From FEN-1297 sp964498065 (lineage in GTDB: Bacteria; Bacteroidota; Ignavibacteria; Ignavibacteriales; Ignavibacteriaceae), in NCBI GenBank assembly GCA_964498065.1, contig CAZCFZ010000071.1, positions 1-19,464 of the forward strand: a DNA stretch of 19,464 nucleotides. Reading direction: 5' to 3'. The stretch's first letter is position 1. Each line of letters opens with the position of its first letter. The notes under the pieces are model-generated. The model did not search any database and was not told the DNA's origin. It worked only from the letters and a program-made list of their open reading frames with translations. The translations under genes and the position numbers were made by a program. Below, piece by piece: positions 15,271 through 19,464 of the stretch.

Positions 15271-15339
15271 CATGGTTTGACTCCGCTCACCTTGACAAAT
15301 AAAATTAAATTATCATCCCGAGCGGAGTCGAGGGATGAT
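15271..15339. repeat. REP-like doublet: two inverted palindromic units sharing a GAGCGGAGTC core
   Basis: The right unit (15312-15339) is a perfect hairpin: ATCATCCC, the loop GAGCGGAGTCGA, then GGGATGAT. The left unit (15271-15294) carries the same core on the other strand (GACTCCGCTC at 15279-15288), between arms CATGGT and ACCTTG that pair at 5 of 6 positions. Two cores in opposite orientation 40-50 bases apart form a BIME-like doublet. Similar palindromes around CGAGCGGAGTCGAG are scattered through many Bacteroidota-related genomes. They lie between genes, where they may protect mRNA ends or be moved by REP-associated transposases; no such transposase is in the window. Confidence 0.65.
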
Positions 15340-15462
15340 TTATTCATTAATAATAATTTCGGCAAATTAGGATACTACAATAAATTTGAGGATGAAATTA
15401 ATTTATTTCTATTTTATGCTCTAATTACTCTTTTTATACTAGCAGAGAAAGATAAGGACAAA

Positions 15463-16014
15463 ATGGAAGAAGAATCAAAATCAATTAAAGAAACAGCAAC
15501 ATTCGGTTCAGGATGTTTCTGGTGTACGGAAGCTGTATTCGAACGATTAAAAGGCGTGCATGCAGTTGTTTCTGGTTATGCAGGCGGAAATGTTCCTAAT
15601 CCCACTTACGAAGCGGTTTGTACAGGCAAAACAGGACATGCCGAAGTTTGCCAAATAACTTTTGATCCTAATGTAATTTCGTATGATGAACTTCTAAAAG
15701 TTTTCTGGAAGACTCATGACCCCACAACTTTAAACAGACAAGGTAATGATGTAGGTACACAATACCGTTCAGTTATTTTTTATTATAATGAAAAACAAAA
15801 AGAGCGCGCAGAATTATATAAAAATGAATTGAATAAATCGGGGGCCTGGAATGATCCTGTTGTAACTTCAATTGAACCTTATAAAAATTTTTATAAGGCC
15901 GAAGATTACCATCAGCATTATTTTGAAAAAAATCCTTACCAGAGTTACTGTTCCTTTGTAATAGCGCCGAAAGTTGAAAAGTTTCAAAAAGTATTTCAAG
16001 ATATACTAAAATAA
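15463..16014 (+). CDS. msrA: Peptide-methionine (S)-S-oxide reductase MsrA
   Basis: Repairs methionine-S-sulfoxide in proteins. The catalytic motif GCFWC places the nucleophile at Cys18 and a second Cys at 21. GHAEVCQITFDP, THDPTT and the hallmark GTQYRS (98-103) follow, and Cys163 in QSYCSFVIAPK is the usual C-terminal resolving position. The reading frame is open back to an ATG at 15256, but the added 69 residues translate the REP-like repeats and have no family match. The ATG at 15463 has AAGGA 4 bases upstream and gives 183 aa, the normal length, so I take that start. No signal peptide remains with this start, so the enzyme is cytoplasmic. Convergent with the interrupted lipoprotein gene, sharing a hairpin between them. 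Confidence 0.94.
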   Translation: MEEESKSIKETATFGSGCFWCTEAVFERLKGVHAVVSGYAGGNVPNPTYEAVCTGKTGHAEVCQITFDPNVISYDELLKVFWKTHDPTTLNRQGNDVGTQYRSVIFYYNEKQKERAELYKNELNKSGAWNDPVVTSIEPYKNFYKAEDYHQHYFEKNPYQSYCSFVIAPKVEKFQKVFQDILK

Positions 16015-16051
16015 AAAATACAATCCGTAATATTATTTCTTCAAAAATTAA

Positions 16052-16073
16052 AAGCCCTCTTTACTGAGGGCTT
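16052..16073 (-). terminator. Terminator between convergent msrA and the lipoprotein gene
   Basis: AAGCCCTC (16052-16059) pairs perfectly with GAGGGCTT (16066-16073) around a 6-base loop. On the minus strand it is followed by TTTTAATTTTTG, a good U tract, so it mainly ends the lipoprotein transcript. On the plus strand the tail is AAACATATAC, so termination of msrA is weaker. Confidence 0.8.
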
Positions 16074-16093
16074 AAACATATACATATTTTATT

Positions 16094-16648
16094 TTACGGA
16101 TGGTTAACATCATTGGGCTCACCATGTACATTCGGATTATACTTTTTAAAGATTCCATCCGGATTATTGTACCAAACCCAGGCATGGCATTCCCACTTAT
16201 CTATACCTGAATCATATTCCCACACATCATCATCTCCGGTAAATCCTTCTGGTGCATGACCCTCATTGGGAACCGCATATTCAGCAGCAACCAATCTCAT
16301 TTTACCGGTTACAGAATTTTTTGAATAAACAAGCAGCGCCGGTTTTCCAGGATCGAATGCATCCCAATTTTTAGTATTTAAAAGATGATAGCCCATATTT
16401 TGAACGACAACATTAATGTCTACATAACCATTCTCATCATTTTCCGCCGTTTCTATATCATGGTATTTGGCTGTGGCAGACCTTGCAATAGCCAATTCTT
16501 TTTGCAGTTCGGATCTATTCTTGTTGAGGTTTCCAATGTCATTGCCTTGATTCGATATAGGATTACCTTATAATTTCTGCGAATTGCAGCCTGCCATTAC
16601 CGCTGCAATAATTACTATGGAGAATAAAAATAAATAAACATTTTTCAT
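16094..16648 (-). pseudogene. Lipoprotein gene of unknown function interrupted by one in-frame TAA
   Basis: From the ATG at 16648 (GGAAG 6 bases upstream) the frame encodes a lipoprotein signal peptide ending in MAGC (Cys21), then NSQKL and a TAA at codon 27 (16570-16568). The same frame then stays open to 16094, giving 157 more codons with no frameshift. The C-terminal part is a conserved-looking domain with GYHLLN, PALLVYSK, RLVAAEYAVP, CHAWVWYNNPDGIF and NPNVHGEP, which I recognise only as a family of uncharacterised small exported proteins. The simple reading is a recent nonsense mutation or a sequencing error in a 184-aa lipoprotein. Restart at an internal TTG (16495) would give a 133-aa protein without a signal, which I find unlikely. 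The gene follows the DUF4242 gene by 12 bases, as its operon partner. Confidence 0.75.
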
Positions 16649-16660
16649 TTGAGCTTCCTA

Positions 16661-17032
16661 TTATTTGTTGGTAAAGAAATATGGATTTAATACATTTATT
16701 TCCGTTATTTTACCAACAGGGGTATTGTTTTCTTTCGCTGCCTTTCTTATTGCTTCAGGAGAAGGAGCTTCATAGATACAAAATGTTTTTTTCTTGTCTA
16801 CACTCACGTATGATTGTATCCAAGTAACATGAGCTTCAGAATTTTTTGATATCACACCTTGAATAATTCGACATCCTTTTTCATTCATTGGTATATCTAA
16901 TTCTTCCGGAAAACTTCGTTCTACCAAATAGCGTTTCATTACTATTTTTTCATTGCTTTTATTTTGAGCATAACAATTCATTACTAATAAAAATGATAGA
17001 AAAAACAGCAATGTTATGAATCTGCCCTTCAT
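16661..17032 (-). CDS. Secreted DUF4242 (SCO4226-like) protein
   Basis: A 123-aa exported protein. The signal peptide (about 1-22, ending CYA) is followed by a single DUF4242 domain with YLVERSFPEELDIP, HVTWIQSYVSVDKKKTFCIY, EAPSPEAIRKAA and a C-terminal INVLNPYFF. The characterised relative, Streptomyces SCO4226, is a small ferredoxin-like-fold protein that binds nickel. Metal binding here is inferred from the family only, and this copy is exported while SCO4226-type proteins usually are not. I choose the ATG at 17032, not the one at 17044, because GGAGG stands 5 bases before it and overlaps the upper codons. It is first in a two-gene unit with the interrupted lipoprotein. Its promoter and 5' third are duplicated at 17860-18118. 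Confidence 0.87.
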   Translation of the reverse strand: MKGRFITLLFFLSFLLVMNCYAQNKSNEKIVMKRYLVERSFPEELDIPMNEKGCRIIQGVISKNSEAHVTWIQSYVSVDKKKTFCIYEAPSPEAIRKAAKENNTPVGKITEINVLNPYFFTNK

Positions 17033-17168
17033 TTTAACCTCCATTAAATTATTTTATATTATTATAAAGTAGATTGGGATAATTGGATTTTTCCGCTATT
17101 CAGTTTCTAATTGCAATATTAAGTTTTACAACGGTTTCTTTCTACCTCATTTAATTCAAATGATAGAA
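16909..17168. repeat. Duplication copy A: 5' part and promoter of the DUF4242 gene
   Basis: Aligns without net gaps to 17859-18118, a constant offset of 950 bases. By my count the promoter part (17061-17168) matches at about 97 of 108 positions, the coding stretch 16911-17000 at 68 of 90, and the bases around the start codon only poorly. The DUF4440 gene lies between the two copies. Confidence 0.85.
17061..17092 (-). promoter_or_regulatory. Predicted activator-dependent promoter of the DUF4242 unit
   Basis: On the minus strand a consensus TATAAT (17066-17061) lies about 30 bases before the start codon. The -35 position has no TTGACA-like hexamer. Instead there are two near-direct repeats, ATCCAATT and ATCCCAAT, next to each other (about 17088-17073), a layout expected for AraC-type activation. 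The same elements recur in the second copy at 18011-18042. Confidence 0.5.
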
Positions 17169-17253
17169 CATTTGTTTCACGTTTGCAGAATTATTATGAA
17201 AAGTCAGTTAGTTATATGAAAAAGTTTAATATCTCCTTAAATTTTTAATCACA

Positions 17254-17281
17254 GGTACTATCCCCTCAAAGGGATAGTACC
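17254..17281 (-). terminator. Strong hairpin after the DUF4440 gene
   Basis: GGTACTATCCC (17254-17264) pairs perfectly over 11 bases with GGGATAGTACC (17271-17281), with loop CTCAAA, starting 13 bases after the stop codon. The following minus-strand sequence is TGTGATTAAAAATTT, without a proper U tract, so it may be a terminator with a poor tail or a 3'-end stabiliser. Confidence 0.6.
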
Positions 17282-17294
17282 AATTATGGAATTA

Positions 17295-17792
17295 TTATTG
17301 AGCTGGATTATTTGAGTTAAAGCAGTCCCGGTGCACGTACCATTTACCTTGTACCTTTTTCCAGACCACAATGAATTTTCCATTGTCAATATTTTCTCCA
17401 TTCAAATAGAGAGTCCACAACCCGACTTCTGCCACATTATTTCCATCACCATAAACTTCCAGAGTCTCGATTGTTAAACGATCAAAACCCGAAGTAAACA
17501 TTGAACCCCAAAAAGCTCCTATGGCAGCATTACCGGTTATAAAATCACCGTTGGGTGGCATAAGCTGTGCATCTTGTGTGTATAAAGCAGCCATAGCCTC
17601 TGCATCCTGTGTTGAAAATACATCCACAAGGTTCTGATGAGCTTCAACTATCTTATCTAACACTGGTTTTTGCAGTACTCCTGGACTAGAATTGCTTTGC
17701 ATTGTTGTTAATGGTTCTGTAGCTTGGCTTTGCTCACATCCCAGAGCAAACAAAAATGAGATAACGAAGAGAGGAATAAACACCTTTTTCAT
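17295..17792 (-). CDS. DUF4440/SnoaL-like (NTF2-fold) lipoprotein
   Basis: A 165-aa exported protein. A signal peptide leads to Cys19 in FALGC, so it is probably lipid-anchored, although Leu at -2 is not the ideal lipobox. After a short linker, an NTF2-like fold of the ketosteroid-isomerase/DUF4440 type covers about 45-160: AHQNLVDVFSTQDAEAMAAL, YTQDAQLMPPNGDFITG, AEVGLWTL and GKFIVVWKKVQGKWYVHRDC. That last strand with W-H-R-D is the family hallmark. Such folds bind small molecules and some act as isomerases; no activity can be assigned. AGGAG stands 6 bases before the ATG. Its promoter is probably the second duplicated copy at 18011, which would give a leader of about 210 bases carrying the DUF4242 remnant. 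Confidence 0.86.
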   Translation of the reverse strand: MKKVFIPLFVISFLFALGCEQSQATEPLTTMQSNSSPGVLQKPVLDKIVEAHQNLVDVFSTQDAEAMAALYTQDAQLMPPNGDFITGNAAIGAFWGSMFTSGFDRLTIETLEVYGDGNNVAEVGLWTLYLNGENIDNGKFIVVWKKVQGKWYVHRDCFNSNNPAQ

Positions 17793-17814
17793 ATAGCACT
17801 CCTTTTTTATTTAT

Positions 17815-17982
17815 TTATGAATATGTTTTGGGGATTCCGATACCAATAAACGAAATTTGAAAACTTCTCTCTATCAAGTAATGTTTTATTACTATATTAT
17901 TCTTCTTTTTATTTTGTGCATAATAATTCGTATTTAAGAAAAATGTTAAAAAATAATATGGTAATGATTTCACTTTTTATAT
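17815..17982 (-). pseudogene. Remnant of a duplicated DUF4242 gene in the DUF4440 leader
   Basis: Colinear with the first part of the DUF4242 gene at 16661-17032. The start codon is changed from ATG to ATA (17982-17980) and codon 2 is TAA. Beyond that the frame is open and still matches: YYAQNKKKNNIVIKHYLIER here against CYAQNKSNEKIVMKRYLVER in the intact gene. Homology ends just after RSF (about 17861), and the frame runs on to TAA at 17815, 22 bases before the DUF4440 start. The remaining two thirds of the domain are absent. A GTG at 17973 could in principle start a 52-aa peptide with a signal-like beginning, but the GAGG sequence is about 12 bases away, so I treat it as a decayed copy. Confidence 0.75.
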
Positions 17983-18118
17983 TAACCTCAGTTAAATTTT
18001 TTTTTATACAATTATAAAGTAGATTGGAATAATTGGATTTTTCCGCTGTCCAGTTTCTAACTGCAATATTAAGTTTTAGGCCGGCTTCTTTCTACCACAT
18101 TTAATTCAATTGATGGAA
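17859..18118. repeat. Duplication copy B: promoter plus decayed DUF4242 5' end
   Basis: Second copy of 16909-17168, offset exactly 950 bases, between the AraC-fusion gene and the DUF4440 gene. The promoter half is well kept while the coding half has lost its start codon and is truncated, which points to selection or recent exchange acting on the promoter part. Confidence 0.85.
18011..18042 (-). promoter_or_regulatory. Predicted promoter of the DUF4440 gene (copy B)
   Basis: On the minus strand, TATAAT (18016-18011) is preceded at the -35 position by ATCCAATT followed by ATTCCAAT, the same arrangement as at 17061-17092 with one base changed. It lies about 220 bases before the DUF4440 start codon and is the only promoter-like element I see for that gene. 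Confidence 0.45.
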
Positions 18119-18177
18119 TAAAAAGTTCATTATGAATTTATTTGATAAAACTACAGGCAGGTATTAAGTAAAAACTT

Positions 18178-19293
18178 CTAAGATATAGTATTAGCATATT
18201 CAGAGGGAAGTACACCGAATTTTTTTTGAAAGCATTTTGAAAAATAAGAAGGATTATTAAAACCGGATTCAAAAGCTATTTCCGAAATGTTACCTTTCAT
18301 CTTTTCTATTAATTTCAATGCTTGCTTTAACCGATATTCTCTAATGAAAACATTTGGCGAACATCCGGTTAGTGAGGTAATTTTGCGATACAATTGGGCT
18401 TTGCTCATCCCGAATTGTTTAACTAAGCTGTCTATATTAAATTCTTCCTCGTTCCATTTTTGTTCAAAGGTTTCAAAAAGTTTGTTTAAGAAATTTTCGT
18501 ATTGCGAACTTAAAACTTTTATTAGGCTATTTTTTAAATCAGCCTTAAACTTAAGATCGTTATAAACTTTTCCTAAGGATGATGATATTAGAATTCTATT
18601 TTCCCCGGCAATAAATCCCATTTTTTTTGCTAAATTAATAACATCTCCGAATAGATCGCTGCTTTCTGTAACCGGAGCCCCAAAGTTTAATCCCATTGAA
18701 ACACTAAATTTTATGTTTTCTTCTTTCGAAAGCTTAGTAAATTTATTTTGTATGACAACAGCACAATTTATTGCGTTTTCTTCCGATAAAAAAGATGCTA
18801 AAATACTATTGTTTTCCCATGAGATTTCATTGCCTTCAAATTTCAAAAAAGAATCTTTTATTATTTTTTTTTGAAGTTTTAATAAGTCTGCAAATTTACT
18901 TTTACTGATTTGCAGTTTTAATAATAAAGGATTTACAATTTCAACACACAGAATTGTCCGATGAACAGTTTCATTAATATAACCATCAAATGGGGAATTT
19001 TTATTTGACCAAGCAATATTAGCTATCTTACCCAAGAAAAATTCTACTTCGCTAAGCTCCACCTCTATTATTTGATTAGGCGTATGTCCATGGGATGCGT
19101 TATGCAAATTAATTACAGACTCTTTATCCGGGGCTTCAAATACGCAGAAACCCGTATTATTTGGAACGTCATGCCAGAAGTAAATAAATTTACAATTGAA
19201 ATTATCCTGTATGGCAAAATCCTTATGATGATCAGACGCAATATCTGCTGCTGTTGCTCCGGTTGTATCATGTATATCCATATATACTGGCAT
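18178..19293 (-). CDS. DUF4242 - degenerate cyclase-like - AraC helix-turn-helix fusion regulator
   Basis: A 371-aa three-part protein without a signal peptide. Residues 1-90 are a DUF4242 domain (MPVYMDIHD, CKFIYFWHDVPNNTGFCVFEAP, NQIIEVELSEVEFFLG). Residues about 110-245 look like a class III adenylate/guanylate cyclase fold (TILCVEIV, SILASFLSEENAINCAVVIQ, FSVSMGLNFG, GDVINLAKKM), but the metal aspartates appear replaced by Glu118 and by Asn161/Asn162, so catalysis is unlikely. Residues about 267-369 are an AraC-type DNA-binding domain with both helix-turn-helix units (SLVKQFGMSKAQLYRKI and ISEIAFESGFNNPSYFSKCF) and the ending FGVLPSEY. GAGGAG lies 6 bases before the ATG. It is upstream of two transcription units led by the duplicated promoter, one of which encodes another DUF4242 protein, so local activation is the natural guess. 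Confidence 0.85.
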   Translation of the reverse strand: MPVYMDIHDTTGATAADIASDHHKDFAIQDNFNCKFIYFWHDVPNNTGFCVFEAPDKESVINLHNASHGHTPNQIIEVELSEVEFFLGKIANIAWSNKNSPFDGYINETVHRTILCVEIVNPLLLKLQISKSKFADLLKLQKKIIKDSFLKFEGNEISWENNSILASFLSEENAINCAVVIQNKFTKLSKEENIKFSVSMGLNFGAPVTESSDLFGDVINLAKKMGFIAGENRILISSSLGKVYNDLKFKADLKNSLIKVLSSQYENFLNKLFETFEQKWNEEEFNIDSLVKQFGMSKAQLYRKITSLTGCSPNVFIREYRLKQALKLIEKMKGNISEIAFESGFNNPSYFSKCFQKKFGVLPSEYANTIS

Positions 19294-19331
19294 GACTTAC
19301 TCCTCTTTTATTTAAGTTAAAACAAAATGCG

Positions 19332-19351
19332 TTTTTCTATTTTTAGAAAAA
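19332..19351. repeat. Inverted repeat upstream of the AraC-fusion gene
   Basis: TTTTTCTA (19332-19339) and TAGAAAAA (19344-19351) pair perfectly around TTTT, 39-58 bases before the start codon. It may be an operator or a leader hairpin. Confidence 0.35.
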
Positions 19352-19407
19352 AAAGCTATTAATAATCTTTGAGAATTAGAATTTCCGCAGGTCTGTGAAT
19401 TGCTAAA

Positions 19408-19453
19408 AAGAATTTATTGATTAATATAACCTTTGTCAAGAATTTATTAATTA
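19408..19453. promoter_or_regulatory. Direct repeats possibly bound by the AraC-type regulator
   Basis: AAGAATTTATTGATTA (19408-19423) and AAGAATTTATTAATTA (19438-19453) differ at one base and are spaced 30 bases apart, close to three DNA turns. They lie 115-160 bases before the regulator gene, a usual place for autoregulation sites. They could instead belong to a gene beyond the window. Confidence 0.35.
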
Positions 19454-19464
19454 TATGCTAAACG

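Noticed and set aside
15256..15462. N-terminal extension of MsrA with an apparent membrane helix
   Set aside because: The first 30 codons are translated REP-like repeats, and the ATG at 15463 has a Shine-Dalgarno and gives the normal family length.
16094..16495. 133-aa cytoplasmic protein starting at TTG
   Set aside because: The same frame continues upstream to a lipoprotein signal peptide with only one stop between, so the short version is better seen as part of an interrupted gene.
1..19464. CRISPR arrays, tRNA, rRNA and phage genes
   Set aside because: No regularly spaced repeats with unique spacers, no recognisable tRNA or rRNA sequence, and no phage structural or integrase genes were seen.

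Overview
The window is AT-rich, dense bacterial DNA whose protein families (UpxY-type NusG paralog, secreted M16 peptidase, GIN-domain protein with SGGS repeats, DUF4242 proteins, AraC fusion) and an inverted repeat with the core GAGCGGAGTCGA point to the Bacteroidota/Ignavibacteriota (FCB) group. An Ignavibacteria-like chromosome is my best guess, from general resemblance only. Several genes have clear Shine-Dalgarno sequences and some start with GTG or TTG.

Left block (1-5080): a possible IS21-type element end at the edge, then minus-strand genes for a secreted M16 zinc peptidase with its own terminator, a beta-hydroxyacid dehydrogenase, and ribose-5-phosphate isomerase B. Between the last two lie about 700 bases without an annotated-size gene. 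They hold many inverted repeats, a three-stem RNA-like fold at 4266-4336, and two overlapping one-helix membrane proteins (29 and 32 aa).

Middle block (5344-12109): a plus-strand MarR regulator converges, with overlapping stop codons, on a six-gene minus-strand run: PAS histidine kinase with a degenerate receiver, UDP-glucose dehydrogenase, UpxY/NusG-like factor, YhaM-type exoribonuclease, secreted TPR protein and class III sirtuin. The kinase, UDP-glucose dehydrogenase and NusG paralog suggest surface polysaccharide control.

Plus-strand block (12507-16017): F420-type NADP oxidoreductase, DUF116 cysteine-rich protein, secreted GIN-domain protein and MsrA, separated by hairpin terminators and a REP-like doublet. 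The doublet lies in a false upstream extension of the msrA frame.

Right block (16052-19293, minus strand) is the most unusual part. A regulator that fuses a DUF4242 domain, a degenerate class III cyclase-like domain and an AraC helix-turn-helix sits upstream of a DUF4440/SnoaL-like lipoprotein, a secreted DUF4242 protein and a lipoprotein gene interrupted by one in-frame TAA. The promoter and 5' end of the DUF4242 gene are duplicated exactly 950 bases away. The second copy has lost its start codon and most of its coding part but keeps a promoter about 90% identical, now placed to drive the DUF4440 gene. I infer a small regulon in which the DUF4242-AraC protein controls two copies of one promoter. 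Its ligand is unknown; nickel is suggested only by the characterised family member SCO4226.
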